Below, in pieces: positions 17,758 through 26,657 of a stretch of DNA of 34,015 nucleotides; within the stretch, counting starts at the first letter, position 1, and every line of letters begins with the position of its first letter. The position numbers were made by a program, and so were the translations under genes. The stretch comes from Myxococcus xanthus (GTDB lineage: Bacteria > Myxococcota > Myxococcia > Myxococcales > Myxococcaceae): positions 1 through 34,015 of the forward strand of contig NZ_JABFNS010000103.1 of assembly GCF_013116825.1 (NCBI RefSeq), written 5' to 3'. Below the pieces are notes generated by a model. It was not told the DNA's origin. It saw only the letters and a program-made list of their open reading frames with translations, and ran no database searches.

Positions 17758-19611
17758 GTGCCCATCGTGTCCGCCACCGCCGAGCCCCCATCCCCGCATC
17801 GTACGTACACCGAGCGCCGAGCCGCCGCGCAGGCGGAGCTGACCGCGCTGGACCGCGTGAGCGCTCGCTACGCCAACTTGCGAACACTCGCCTTCCTGGC
17901 CGCGGCCGGCGTCGCGGGCTTCGTGCTGGCGGGGCGTCTGCCCAAGGTGTGGTGGTGGGCCAGCGCCGCCGCGCTGGTGCTCTACGGCGTGCTCGCCGTC
18001 CTCCACCATCAGGTCTTCCGCCGCGAGGCCCGGGCGAAGCTGTACGTGACGCTCAACGAACGCGGACTGGCGCGGCTGGGGCCCGGCTGGCACGACTTCA
18101 CCGAGCGCGGTGAACGCTTCCTGTCCCCCAGTCACCTGTACACCCCGGACCTGGACGTCTTCGGACAGGGCAGCCTCTTCCAGCTCCTCAACGAGACGGC
18201 CACGCGCGCTGGAGAAGAACGGTTGGCGGCGTGGCTCTCCGCCCCCGCGTCCGCCCAGGAGGTCGAAGCCAGGCAGGGCGCCGCGCGCGAACTGGCGCCC
18301 AACCTGGACTTCCGCCAGGACCTGTGCGTGGACGCGCGGGACGCCTCGCGCGAGAAGGCGGACCCGGCGCTGTTCACCCAGTGGGCGGAGCTGGGCCCAC
18401 AGCTGAACGCCATCCGCTGGGCCCGGCCAGTGGCGGTGGCGCTGCCCCTGGTGACGCTGGCCGTCTACGTCCTGGGCAAGTTCGAGGTGCTGCCGGAGTC
18501 GGCCTTCTGGGCGGGTCTGGCCGCGCAGTTGGGCGTGGCCGTCATCACCCGCCGCCCGCTGAAGGCCGTGGACGAAGGCGTGGAGGCGGGTGAGCGCGGC
18601 TTCGTGCGCTACGCCCCCCTCTTCGAGCGCGTGGAGGCCCAGCGCTTCGAGCACCCGCGCCTGAAGACGCTCCAGTCCGGCCTCCAGCAGCCCGGCCAGC
18701 CGCCCGTGTCCGAGCACTTCAAGCGCTTCAGCCGGCTGTTCTCCTTCATCGAGTTCAAGCGCCACCAGTTCCACCCGCTGATTCACTGGCTCACGCTCTG
18801 GGACATCCACGCGCACTTCGCGCTGGAGCGCTGGCGCGAGGCCCACGGCAAGCAGCTGCGCCAGTGGTTCGAGGCCCTGGCCGAACTGGAAGCCGTGTCT
18901 TGCGTCGCGGGCCTCGCCCATGACCGGCCGGACTTCACCTGGCCCGTCCTGGCGGCCAACGGCCCCTGCGTGGAGGCGACGGCGCTGGGCCACCCGCTGC
19001 TGGAGTCGCCGGTGCCCAACGACGTGTCCCTGCCCGGCCCCCGGCACGCGCTGCTCATCACCGGCTCCAACATGAGCGGCAAGACGACGCTGATGCGCGC
19101 GGTGGGCGCCAACGTGGTGCTCGCGTTGGCCGGCGCGCCCGTGAGCGCGAAGCACTTCCGCCTGACGCCGCTCCAGACGCTCACCAGCATGCGGGTGAAG
19201 GACTCGCTGGAGCGCGGCGTCTCCTACTTCTACGCGGAGGTGCAGCGCATCAAGGCGGTGCTGGACGCGGCGCAGGCCGCGCGCGGGCAGGTGCTGTTCC
19301 TCCTGGACGAAATCCTCCTGGGGACAAACACCCGCGAGCGGCAGATTGCCTCGCGCGAGGTGCTGCGCCTGCTGCTGGGCACCGGCGCCATTGGCGCGGT
19401 GACGACGCACGACTTGTCCCTGGCGGTGCTCGCGGACGAGCCGGGCGCCCATGTCGTCAACGTCCACTTCCGGGACCACCTGGAGGCCGGGAAGATGATG
19501 TTCGACTACAAGCTGCGCCAGGGCGTGGTGGACACCACCAACGCCCTGCGCGTGCTGCGCCTGGCCGGCGTACCGGTGGACGACCCGGACGAACCCGCGG
19601 CGGCGCGCTGA
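17758..19611 (+). CDS. Membrane-anchored MutS-like ATPase
   Basis: A protein of about 617 residues. Hydrophobic helices lie near residues 40-90 (LAFLAAAGVAGFVLAGRL, WWWASAAALVLYGVLAVLHH) and 220-270 (VAVALPLVTLAVYVLG). A MutS core-like helical region follows, then a C-terminal ABC-type MutS ATPase: Walker A ITGSNMSGKTTLMR, Walker B VLFLLDEILLGTNT, and the H-loop VTTHDLSL. The mismatch-recognition and connector domains of true MutS are absent, so a role in mismatch repair is doubtful. The start is uncertain: the frame is open to GTG 17677, but codons before 17758 have poor third-position GC. GTG 17758 or 17767 is more likely. Confidence 0.83.
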   Translation: MPIVSATAEPPSPHRTYTERRAAAQAELTALDRVSARYANLRTLAFLAAAGVAGFVLAGRLPKVWWWASAAALVLYGVLAVLHHQVFRREARAKLYVTLNERGLARLGPGWHDFTERGERFLSPSHLYTPDLDVFGQGSLFQLLNETATRAGEERLAAWLSAPASAQEVEARQGAARELAPNLDFRQDLCVDARDASREKADPALFTQWAELGPQLNAIRWARPVAVALPLVTLAVYVLGKFEVLPESAFWAGLAAQLGVAVITRRPLKAVDEGVEAGERGFVRYAPLFERVEAQRFEHPRLKTLQSGLQQPGQPPVSEHFKRFSRLFSFIEFKRHQFHPLIHWLTLWDIHAHFALERWREAHGKQLRQWFEALAELEAVSCVAGLAHDRPDFTWPVLAANGPCVEATALGHPLLESPVPNDVSLPGPRHALLITGSNMSGKTTLMRAVGANVVLALAGAPVSAKHFRLTPLQTLTSMRVKDSLERGVSYFYAEVQRIKAVLDAAQAARGQVLFLLDEILLGTNTRERQIASREVLRLLLGTGAIGAVTTHDLSLAVLADEPGAHVVNVHFRDHLEAGKMMFDYKLRQGVVDTTNALRVLRLAGVPVDDPDEPAAAR

Positions 19612-19624
19612 GCCCGGAACGACA

Positions 19625-19652
19625 CGGGCCCCGGGGTTTCCCCCGAGGCCCG
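19625..19652. terminator. Strong bidirectional terminator hairpin
   Basis: CGGGCC-C-CGGGG / CCCCG-A-GGCCCG with a TTTC loop: 11 pairs around one C-A mismatch. It lies between the convergent MutS-like and thiolase genes and could serve both. No long U run. Confidence 0.7.
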
Positions 19653-19685
19653 CGCTTGAATCAGTGGCTCACGTCGAAGCTTTGA

Positions 19686-20858
19686 CTACTTGGGCGCCTC
19701 GATGAGGGCGGCGAAGCCCATGCCGCCGCCGATGCACATGGAGACGACGCCGTAGCGGCCGTTGCGGCGCTTCAGCTCGCGCAGGATGGTGGCCACCATG
19801 CGCGCGCCGGAGACGCCCAGCGGGTGACCCAGGGCGATGGCACCGCCGTTGGGGTTCACCTTGTCGGCGGGGATGCCCAGCTCGCGCACGCAGTACAGCG
19901 CCTGCGCCCCGAAGGCCTCGTTCAGCTCGAAGACGTCGATGTCCTCGACCTTGAGCTTGTTCTTCTCCAGCAGCTTGCGGATCGCGGGAACCGGGCCAAT
20001 GCCCATGATTTCCGGGGGCACGCCCGCCACCGCGGCGTCGATGAAGTAGCCCAGCGGCTTGACGCCCAGCTCCTTCGCCTTGGCCTCGCTCATCACCACC
20101 GCGGCGGCGGCGCCGTCCGTCAGCGGGGACGCGTTACCGGCCGTCACCACGCCCTTGGGGTTGAAGGCCGGGCGCAGCTTGGCCAGGCCCTCCGCCGTCG
20201 TCTCCGGGCGGAGGATGGTGTCCACCGAGACGGTGACGTTCTGCGCCACGCCGTCATCGTCGTAGTACGTCGTGGTGACGGGGACGATCTCCTCCTTGAA
20301 CTTGCCCTGCTCGCGCGCGGTGGCGGCACGGCGCTGGCTCTCGGCGGCGAACTTGTCCGAGTCCTCACGCGACACGCCGTAGCGCGACGCGATGTTCTCC
20401 GCCGTGGCGCCCATGGAGGTGTAGATCTCCGGCAGGCGCTCCATGGCCTCGGGGTTCGCGCTCGCCTTGTTGCCGCCCATGGGGACCATCGTCATGGACT
20501 CGGTGCCACCGCCGATGCCCACGTCGTACATCCCCGCCTGGATGGCCTGGGCCACCTGGGCGATGGCCTGCGAACCGGAGGAACAGAACCGGTTGATGGT
20601 CATCGCGGGCACCGTGACGGGCAGGCCCGCCAGCAGCGTGGCCACGCGGGCCACGTTCATGCCCTGCTCGGCCTCCGGCATGGCACAGCCCAGGACGACG
20701 TCACCGATGTCCTCCGGCTTCAGACCCGGGACCTGGGCAACGGCCTCCTTGATGGCGACAGCGGCCAGGGTATCCGGCCGGGTGTCCTTGAACTCTCCCT
20801 TGTGCGCGCGGGTGAAGGGCGTGCGGACCGCGCTGGCAATCACGACTCGACCAGCCAT
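19686..20858 (-). CDS. fadA: Acetyl-CoA C-acyltransferase (3-ketoacyl-CoA thiolase)
   Basis: A 390-residue thiolase. The nucleophile Cys is in [13 protein letters not shown] (about residue 90). The catalytic His is in [16 protein letters not shown] and the second Cys in [13 protein letters not shown], near the C-terminus. NEAFGAQAL is the other family signature. It cleaves 3-ketoacyl-CoA to acetyl-CoA and a shortened acyl-CoA, the last step of beta-oxidation. The ATG at 20858 has AGGAG nearby (CAAGGAGACATCAAA); the frame's earlier start is upstream of that site. It lies 79 bases downstream of the multifunctional fadN-like gene, so the two work together, as in the fadN-fadA order of Bacillus. 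Confidence 0.93.
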   Translation of the reverse strand: MAGRVVIASAVRTPFTRAHKGEFKDTRPDTLAAVAIKEAVAQVPGLKPEDIGDVVLGCAMPEAEQGMNVARVATLLAGLPVTVPAMTINRFCSSGSQAIAQVAQAIQAGMYDVGIGGGTESMTMVPMGGNKASANPEAMERLPEIYTSMGATAENIASRYGVSREDSDKFAAESQRRAATAREQGKFKEEIVPVTTTYYDDDGVAQNVTVSVDTILRPETTAEGLAKLRPAFNPKGVVTAGNASPLTDGAAAAVVMSEAKAKELGVKPLGYFIDAAVAGVPPEIMGIGPVPAIRKLLEKNKLKVEDIDVFELNEAFGAQALYCVRELGIPADKVNPNGGAIALGHPLGVSGARMVATILRELKRRNGRYGVVSMCIGGGMGFAALIEAPK

Positions 20859-20937
20859 TTTGATGTCTCCTTGCCCGGGGGGCACCCGGGCATTCAGCGA
20901 ATCTCTGGTTCAGTAGCCTATGGATACTGGCCGGCCG

Positions 20938-23316
20938 TCAGTTCCGCAGCGGCTTGCCCTTCTCGATCATGTGCTGCAGGCGGTCCTGGGTCTTCTCCTC
21001 GCCGCACAGGCTCAGGAAGGCCTCCGCCTCCAGCTCCAGCAAGCGCTCTTCCGTCACGAGCAGCGACGGGCTGGTGTTGCCACCCGTCAGCACCTTCGCC
21101 AGCTTCTGGGCGATCTTCCGGTCGTGCGCGCTCACCTGGCCGTTGAGCTCCATGTCGTAGAGCATCATGTCGATGGTGGCCGCGCCGCTGGTGCCCGGCA
21201 GGCGGAAGCGCGTGGGACGGGGCGCCTTGAAGCCGGCGTCCGCCATGCCCAGCACGCGGGCCTTCGCGTCGGACAACAGGAAGTCCCGGTTGGCGCTGAT
21301 GCCGTCCGCCTGCGTCAGGAAGCCCGCCTCACGGGCCTCCTCGGCGCTGGTGGCGACCTTCGCCATGCCGATGGTGAGGAAGATCTTCTTCAGGAAGGGG
21401 AAGAAGTCGAAGTCCTTGTCCGTGCCGAACGGGCCGTACACGTTGCGCAGCAGCTGCATGTTGCCGCCGCCGCCGGGGATGAGGCCCACGCCCACCTCCA
21501 CCAGGCCCATGTACAGCTCGGCGCTGGCCTGGATGGCGTTGCCGCCCATCGTCACCTCGGCGCCGCCGCCGAGCGTGAGGTTGAAGGGCGCCGTCACCAC
21601 CGGCACCGGGCTGTAGCGCATGCGCTGATTGACGGCCTGGAAGCCCGTCACCAGCTTGCGGATGGACTCGAACTCGCCGCTCTTGGCCGCCCACAGCAGC
21701 GCCACGATGTTCGCGCCCGCGGAGAAGTTGGAGCCGTCGTTACCGATGACGAGGCCCTTGTGGTTCTTCTCCGTCTCGTCCAGCGCGGTGTTCATCATCT
21801 CGATGATCTGGTCATCGATGGAGTTCATCTTGGTGTGGAACTCGAGCAGCGTCGCGCCGTCGCCCAGATCCCACAGCGTGGCCCCGTCGTTGCCGGCGAT
21901 CTTCTTGTTGCCGCGCTTGAGGTACTCCACGCGCTGCGTGCGGGCGTTCTCCGGCACCACCTTCACGGACTTGGACGGGATGTCCCAGTACGTGTCCTTG
22001 CCGTTCTCCACGCCATAGAAGGACGCGCGGCCCGCGGCCAGCATCTCCTCCACCCACGCGGCCGGCTTCAGGCCCAGGGCCTTCATCCGCTCCACGCCCT
22101 TCTTCACGCCGTAGGCGTCCCAGACCTCGAAGGGCCCCAGGTCCCAACCGAAGCCCCAGCGCACGCCGCGGTCCACGTTGACCACGTCGTCGGCGATCTC
22201 CGGGATGCGGCGGCTCGTGTAGGCCAGCACGTCCAGGGTGACGCCCTCGGCGAACTTCGCCGCCTTGTCCTCGGCGTTCATCACCGAGGCCACGCGCTCG
22301 CGCACGTCCTCGATGTCCCGCGCGGCGCCCAGCGACTCGTAGCGCACCTTCGCCTGCGGCCGGTACTCCAGCGTCTTCAGGTCGAGCGCGAGGATGTCCT
22401 TGCCCTGCTTCTTGTAGAAGCCGCCGCCGCTCTTGTCGCCCAGCATGCCCTTCTCCACCATCTTCTGGAGGAAGGCGGGGCTGGCGAACACGTCACGCTC
22501 TTCGTCGTGCGTCAGCGTGTCGTAGCAGTTCTTCGCCACGTGGGTGAACGTGTCCAGGCCCACGATGTCCGCGGTGCGGAAGACGGCGGACTTGGGACGG
22601 CCCATGGCCGGGCCGAAAATCTTGTCCACCTCTTCGATGGACAGCTCCGCCTTGTCCATGGCGGCGATGGTCCGCATCATCCCGTACACGCCAATGCGGT
22701 TCGCGATGAAGTTGGTGGTGTCCTTGCCGTAGACGATGCCCTTGCCCAGCACCTCTTCGCCAAAGCGGTGCAGCGTCTTGAGCACCTCCGGGGCAGTCTC
22801 CTTGCCGGCCACCAGCTCCAGCAGCTTCATGTAGCGGACGGGGTTGAAGAAGTGCGTGACCAGGAAGTTCTTCTTGAACTCCGCGCCGCGGCCCTCGGTC
22901 ATCCCCACAATCGACATGCCGGAGGTGTTGGACGACACGATGGTGCCCGGGCGGATCAGCTTCTCCACCTTGGCGAACAGGTCCTGCTTGATCTTCAGGT
23001 CCTCCTTCACCACCTCCACCACCCAGTCACACTCGGCGATGCGGTGCAGGTCGTCCTCGAAGTTGCCGACCTCGATGTTGGTGAAGACCTCACCGGAGAC
23101 GATGGGGCTCGGCTTCTGCTTGCGCAGGTTGGCCAGCGCGCCCTGGGCGAACTTGTTGCGAAACGCCTTCGAGGAGGTGTCCTCGCCCGGCGCGGCCTTG
23201 GGCGGAACGATGTCCAGGAGGAGCGCGCGCACGCCCGAGTTGGCCAGGTGCGCGGCGATGCCGCTGCCCATTACTCCGGCGCCCAGCACAGCCACTTTGC
23301 GGATCCGCGTCGTCAT
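20938..23316 (-). CDS. fadN: 3-hydroxyacyl-CoA dehydrogenase / enoyl-CoA hydratase, FadN type
   Basis: A 792-residue bifunctional enzyme of fatty-acid beta-oxidation. The NAD-binding fold starts at residue 4 (VAVLGAGVMGSGIAAHLANSG) and the dehydrogenase region runs to about 420, with HFFNPVRYMKLLELV. A crotonase/hydratase domain follows in the C-terminal half (FSAGANIVALL oxyanion loop; VEVGVGLIPGGGG with the catalytic Glu). Dehydrogenase-first order and a length near 790 match Bacillus FadN rather than E. coli FadB, where the hydratase comes first. It should hydrate enoyl-CoA and oxidise the resulting hydroxyacyl-CoA. The ATG at 23316 is set by the start of the Rossmann fold. A perfect palindrome overlaps the likely promoter (23356-23385). 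Confidence 0.92.
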   Translation of the reverse strand: MTTRIRKVAVLGAGVMGSGIAAHLANSGVRALLLDIVPPKAAPGEDTSSKAFRNKFAQGALANLRKQKPSPIVSGEVFTNIEVGNFEDDLHRIAECDWVVEVVKEDLKIKQDLFAKVEKLIRPGTIVSSNTSGMSIVGMTEGRGAEFKKNFLVTHFFNPVRYMKLLELVAGKETAPEVLKTLHRFGEEVLGKGIVYGKDTTNFIANRIGVYGMMRTIAAMDKAELSIEEVDKIFGPAMGRPKSAVFRTADIVGLDTFTHVAKNCYDTLTHDEERDVFASPAFLQKMVEKGMLGDKSGGGFYKKQGKDILALDLKTLEYRPQAKVRYESLGAARDIEDVRERVASVMNAEDKAAKFAEGVTLDVLAYTSRRIPEIADDVVNVDRGVRWGFGWDLGPFEVWDAYGVKKGVERMKALGLKPAAWVEEMLAAGRASFYGVENGKDTYWDIPSKSVKVVPENARTQRVEYLKRGNKKIAGNDGATLWDLGDGATLLEFHTKMNSIDDQIIEMMNTALDETEKNHKGLVIGNDGSNFSAGANIVALLWAAKSGEFESIRKLVTGFQAVNQRMRYSPVPVVTAPFNLTLGGGAEVTMGGNAIQASAELYMGLVEVGVGLIPGGGGNMQLLRNVYGPFGTDKDFDFFPFLKKIFLTIGMAKVATSAEEAREAGFLTQADGISANRDFLLSDAKARVLGMADAGFKAPRPTRFRLPGTSGAATIDMMLYDMELNGQVSAHDRKIAQKLAKVLTGGNTSPSLLVTEERLLELEAEAFLSLCGEEKTQDRLQHMIEKGKPLRN

Positions 23317-23355
23317 GTGGAAAAGGCTCCCTGTTGGGAAGGAGGGGATTGCACA

Positions 23356-23385
23356 AATGTAGGCGATTGACCCGAAAGTCAATCG
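23356..23385 (-). promoter_or_regulatory. fadNA promoter with overlapping palindromic operator
   Basis: A perfect inverted repeat, CGATTGAC (23364-23371) and GTCAATCG (23378-23385) around six bases, in the 127-base gap between divergent fadN and the aminopeptidase. On the minus strand TTGACT (23382-23377) could be -35 and TACATT (23361-23356) a weak -10 at 15 bases. A repressor bound to the palindrome would cover the -35. The regulator is not in the window; a TetR-type fatty-acid repressor is the natural guess. Confidence 0.65.
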
Positions 23386-23443
23386 GTTCGGACGGCCAGG
23401 ACACTCGCCACCAGAGGACAAGCCGACTAGATACCGGCCCTCC

Positions 23444-25198
23444 ATGGCTCGCCTCGACCCGCACTCGTACAACGACAGCACGCAGCCTGAGACGGAAACC
23501 CTGGACTGGAGGGCCCGCGTCGATTTCAAGACGCAGCGGCTGCACGCGGAGGTCACCCACACCCTCAAGGAGGCCTCGGCCGGGCCGCTGGACCTGGATA
23601 CCCGGGACCTGGAAATCCGTGACGTCGTCGACGCCGCGGGTCGTCCCTTGCCCTACATCCTCTCCCCTTCCGAGCCGATTCTCGGCAGCCGGCTGCGCAT
23701 CGAGCTGCCGGTGGGGCTGCGGCAGTTCACCGTGCGCTACCGCACGGCGCCACACGCCAGCGCGCTCCAGTGGCTGACGCCCTCCCAGACAGCCGGAGGG
23801 AAGCACCCCTTCCTCTACAGCCAGTGCCAGGCCATCCACGCCCGAAGCGTGGTGCCGCTCCAGGACACGCCGCGCATCCGCATCCGCTACACCGCGTCGC
23901 TGCGGATTCCCAAGGCGCTCAAGGCCGTCATGGCCGCCAGCTTCCTGCGGCGCGAGGAGCACGGCGTGGAGGCGGAGGAGCACTACGAGATGCCCCAGCC
24001 GGTGCCGCCGTACCTGCTGGCCTTCGCGGTGGGCAGCCTGGCGCCGAAGGAGCTGGGGCCGCGCTCGCGCGTGTGGGCGGAGCCGGAGCTGCTGGAGGAC
24101 GCGGCGGAGGAGTTCTCCGGCGTGGACGACATGCTGCGCGCCGCCGAGTCACTCTTCGGGCCCTATGACTGGGAGCGCTTCGACCTGCTCACCATGCCGC
24201 CCTCGTTCCCCTACGGCGGCATGGAGAACCCGCGCCTGACGTTCCTCACGCCCACGCTCATCACCGGAGACAAGAGCCTGGTCAACGTGGTGGCGCACGA
24301 GCTGGCGCACTCGTGGACGGGCAACCTGGTGACGAACGCCTCCGCGGAGCACTTCTGGCTCAACGAGGGGTTCACCGTCTTCGCCGAGCGCCGCATCCTG
24401 GAGGCCCTGGAGGGTCCGGAGGTGTCGGCGCTGCACGGCGCGCTGGGCCGCCGCGCGCTGGACTCCGCGCTGCAACACTTCCGCGCGCACCCGCAGCTGA
24501 CGTCGCTGCGCACCCACCTGGCCGGCGTGGACCCGGACGAGGCCTTCTCCCAGATTCCCTACGAGAAGGGCTACCTGCTGCTGCGCGCCATGGAGGACGC
24601 GGCCGGGCGGCCCGCCTTCGACGAGTTCCTCCGCCGCTACCTGGCCACCTACCGCTTCCGCGCGCTCACCACCGAGGAGTTCGTCGCCTTCGCGGAGAAG
24701 GAGCTGCCCGGCGTGCTGACCAAGGTGGACGCGGAGGCGTACCTGCACCGGCCGGGCGTGCCCCCGGGGGCGCCGTCACCGCGCTCCCTGCGGCTGGAGG
24801 CCATGGATGCGCTGCGCGGCAAGGTGCCCACGCCGGAGCAGGCGAAGGACTGGACGCCAGCCGAGTGGCAGCTCTACCTGGAGTCACTGCCCTGGGACTT
24901 GCCACGGGACGTCGTCCAACAGCTCGACGCGCGCTTCAGCCTCACCGAGAGCCGCAACTCGGAGGTGCTGGTGGCGTGGCTCGTGGTGGCGCTGCGCGCG
25001 GGCTGGGAGCCGGCCGTGGCTCGCACCGAGACGTTCCTCGGCGAGGTGGGCCGGATGAAGTACCTGAAGCCGCTGTACGGGGTGCTCTCCGCGTCGCATG
25101 CGCACCGGAGTCTGGCGCGCGCGCTCTTCAAGAAGCACGGGGAGCGCTACCACCCCATCGCCCGTCAGGGCGTGGAGCTCATCCTTTCGCGCGAATGA
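23444..25198 (+). CDS. M1-family metallo-aminopeptidase
   Basis: A 584-residue soluble enzyme with the M1 layout. An N-terminal beta domain (about 1-190) is followed by the catalytic domain with the GGMEN-type exopeptidase loop (PYGGMENPRLTF, about residue 260). The zinc motif is HELAHSWTGN, with the distal Glu in LNEGFTVFAERR. A C-terminal alpha domain (about 440-584) ends in the leukotriene-A4-hydrolase-like helical bundle (LKPLYGVLSASHAHRSLARALFKKH). It removes N-terminal residues from peptides; the LTA4H-like C-terminus suggests that subfamily. There is no signal peptide. The ATG at 23444 fits the start of the domain. It is divergent from fadN and convergent with the methyltransferase gene, 21 bases away. 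Confidence 0.92.
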   Translation: MARLDPHSYNDSTQPETETLDWRARVDFKTQRLHAEVTHTLKEASAGPLDLDTRDLEIRDVVDAAGRPLPYILSPSEPILGSRLRIELPVGLRQFTVRYRTAPHASALQWLTPSQTAGGKHPFLYSQCQAIHARSVVPLQDTPRIRIRYTASLRIPKALKAVMAASFLRREEHGVEAEEHYEMPQPVPPYLLAFAVGSLAPKELGPRSRVWAEPELLEDAAEEFSGVDDMLRAAESLFGPYDWERFDLLTMPPSFPYGGMENPRLTFLTPTLITGDKSLVNVVAHELAHSWTGNLVTNASAEHFWLNEGFTVFAERRILEALEGPEVSALHGALGRRALDSALQHFRAHPQLTSLRTHLAGVDPDEAFSQIPYEKGYLLLRAMEDAAGRPAFDEFLRRYLATYRFRALTTEEFVAFAEKELPGVLTKVDAEAYLHRPGVPPGAPSPRSLRLEAMDALRGKVPTPEQAKDWTPAEWQLYLESLPWDLPRDVVQQLDARFSLTESRNSEVLVAWLVVALRAGWEPAVARTETFLGEVGRMKYLKPLYGVLSASHAHRSLARALFKKHGERYHPIARQGVELILSRE

Positions 25199-25219
25199 GG
25201 ACGCGCGAGCAGGACGGGA

Positions 25220-26104
25220 CTACTTCGAGGCCGCCGCGTTCAGGCGCTTCTGCGACAGGGCGAGGTACTTCTCGTCCATGTCGATGCCCACGTAGCGGTG
25301 GCCCAGCTTGAGGGCCGCCACGCCCGAGGTGCCGCTGCCGTTGAAGGGGTCCAGCACCAGCGCGTCCGGGGGGCAGCTCGCCTCCAGGATGCGCTCCAGC
25401 AGCGCCACCGGCTTCTGCGTGGGGTGGCTGCCGAAGGCCTTCTCCTCGCCACCGCGCGGGACGGTGAGCGTCCACAGCCGGCCCTCGCCGTCCGCGGTCA
25501 GCTCGGCGTCACCGGAGGGCGGCAGCACCCACGCGTCACGCATCTGCTTGCCGCCGTTCTCCGCCTTCATGCGCGAGTAGTTGAACGTGTGCTGGAGCTT
25601 GCCGCCGGACTTCGGCGAGGCCCAGATGAGCAGCTCCGTGGAGTGCGTGAAGTAGCGGCACGCCAGGTTGGGGCTCGCGTTGGGCTTGAACCAGGTGACG
25701 GTGTTGAGCAGCTTGTAGCCGAGCTTCTGCATCGCGAAGCCGACGTTGAAGATGACGTGCTGGGTGCCGCTCACCCACAACGTGCCGGTGGGCTTGAGCA
25801 GGCGCTGGCAGGCCGCGAGCCACTCAGTGGTGAACTTGTGGTCCTCCTCCACGCCGCGCGACACGTCCCAGCCGCCCTTGGCCACCGAGGCGCGCTTGCC
25901 GCCCTTGCAGGTGAAGCCGCCGTTGGAGAGGAAGTACGGCGGGTCGGCGAAAATCATGTCGAACGTCTGGGGCTCGAACTGCGACATCAGCTCCAGGCTG
26001 TCGCCGTGCAGCAGCGTATAGGCCTCCCCTTTCGCGTAGACGCTCTCGTTGAGCGAACGGCGGACGACTTTCAGGGAAGGGGCTGCTGCAGCGTGCGCGG
26101 ACAT
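25220..26104 (-). CDS. DNA adenine methyltransferase, beta class, DpnA-like
   Basis: A 294-residue SAM-dependent DNA methyltransferase. The catalytic motif DPPYFLSNGG (about residue 55) comes first, the target-recognition region in the middle, and the SAM-binding motif DPFNGSGTSGVAALKLG near residue 255. This order defines the beta class. HPTQKP at about 228 is the usual conserved block before motif I. The text around DPPY and CRYFTHSTE resembles, from memory, DpnA of the DpnII system, which would suggest N6-adenine in GATC; the specificity is inferred, not shown. No restriction endonuclease gene is adjacent, so it looks like an orphan methylase. The start at 26104 is plausible but has no clear ribosome site. 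26105-26296 holds nothing I recognise. Confidence 0.88.
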   Translation of the reverse strand: MSAHAAAAPSLKVVRRSLNESVYAKGEAYTLLHGDSLELMSQFEPQTFDMIFADPPYFLSNGGFTCKGGKRASVAKGGWDVSRGVEEDHKFTTEWLAACQRLLKPTGTLWVSGTQHVIFNVGFAMQKLGYKLLNTVTWFKPNASPNLACRYFTHSTELLIWASPKSGGKLQHTFNYSRMKAENGGKQMRDAWVLPPSGDAELTADGEGRLWTLTVPRGGEEKAFGSHPTQKPVALLERILEASCPPDALVLDPFNGSGTSGVAALKLGHRYVGIDMDEKYLALSQKRLNAAASK

Positions 26105-26296
26105 CTCGCCTCCGTCGGACTCTTCGTCGTGGACGCGGCGGACTGTGCGGTCGCTTCGGTGCTACGTCTAATTTCTGGCCTGTAGCACCCTGAAACTTGA
26201 CGGGGGATTCAGGCCGTAGAAGCGCCGCGAGCAGGGCGGGAGCGCCTCTCGTGGAGGCCCTCCGACACCCTGCTCGACGGGTACTGCCTGGACTGT

Positions 26297-26321
26297 GGCG
26301 GGGCCCGTGTGTGGCCCCCGC
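26297..26321 (-). terminator. GC-rich hairpin after rpmE, probable terminator
   Basis: GGCGGGGCC and GGCCCCCGC form a strong stem (one bulged C) with a 7-base loop, beginning four bases after the rpmE stop. No U run follows. Confidence 0.55.
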
Positions 26322-26324
26322 GGC

Positions 26325-26546
26325 CTACGCCTTCTTGGCGGAGGTCGGCGACGCGCCGTACTTCTTGCGGAAGCGGTCGATGCGGCCGGCCGTGTCCACG
26401 AGCTTGTACTTGCCCGTGAAGAAGGGGTGGCAGTTCGAGCAGATTTCCACCGAGAACGAGCCGCGGGTGGACTTCGTCTCCACGACGTTGCCGCACATGC
26501 AGGTCACGCGGGACGGCGGATAGACGGGATGGATTTCAGGCTTCAT
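26325..26546 (-). CDS. rpmE: 50S ribosomal protein L31, zinc-binding form
   Basis: A 73-residue protein, the normal L31 length. The zinc-ribbon cysteines are present (TCMCGN and [13 protein letters not shown]), marking the C+ form, and IDRFRKKYG near the end is the family signature. L31 sits on the ribosome's central protuberance and bridges the subunits. The ATG at 26546 has a good upstream promoter at 26617-26645 and a leader of about 64 bases. Transcription is from its own promoter; the selenoprotein gene on the same strand ends 111 bases upstream. Confidence 0.97.
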   Translation of the reverse strand: MKPEIHPVYPPSRVTCMCGNVVETKSTRGSFSVEICSNCHPFFTGKYKLVDTAGRIDRFRKKYGASPTSAKKA

Positions 26547-26616
26547 GACACGCTCCAGTATGCCTTGCCCCCACCCGATGACGGGCAGGAGGTCCGGCGC
26601 TGAGGGATGGTCGGCG

Positions 26617-26645
26617 CTTATAATGGCGCTTGGACCGCTTCACAA
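26617..26645 (-). promoter_or_regulatory. Sigma-70 promoter of rpmE
   Basis: On the minus strand, TTGTGA (26645-26640) and TATAAG (26622-26617) are spaced by 17 bases, a near-consensus housekeeping promoter. The predicted start is near 26610. It lies just upstream of the L31 gene and is the best sigma-70 promoter I can see in the window. Confidence 0.8.
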
Positions 26646-26657
26646 GGCCAGCACGGC

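Noticed and set aside
20920-23370. An 816-codon plus-strand frame opposite fadN
   Set aside because: Antisense artefact of high GC3: low-complexity His/Val/Arg text without any domain, while the minus strand encodes a complete enzyme.
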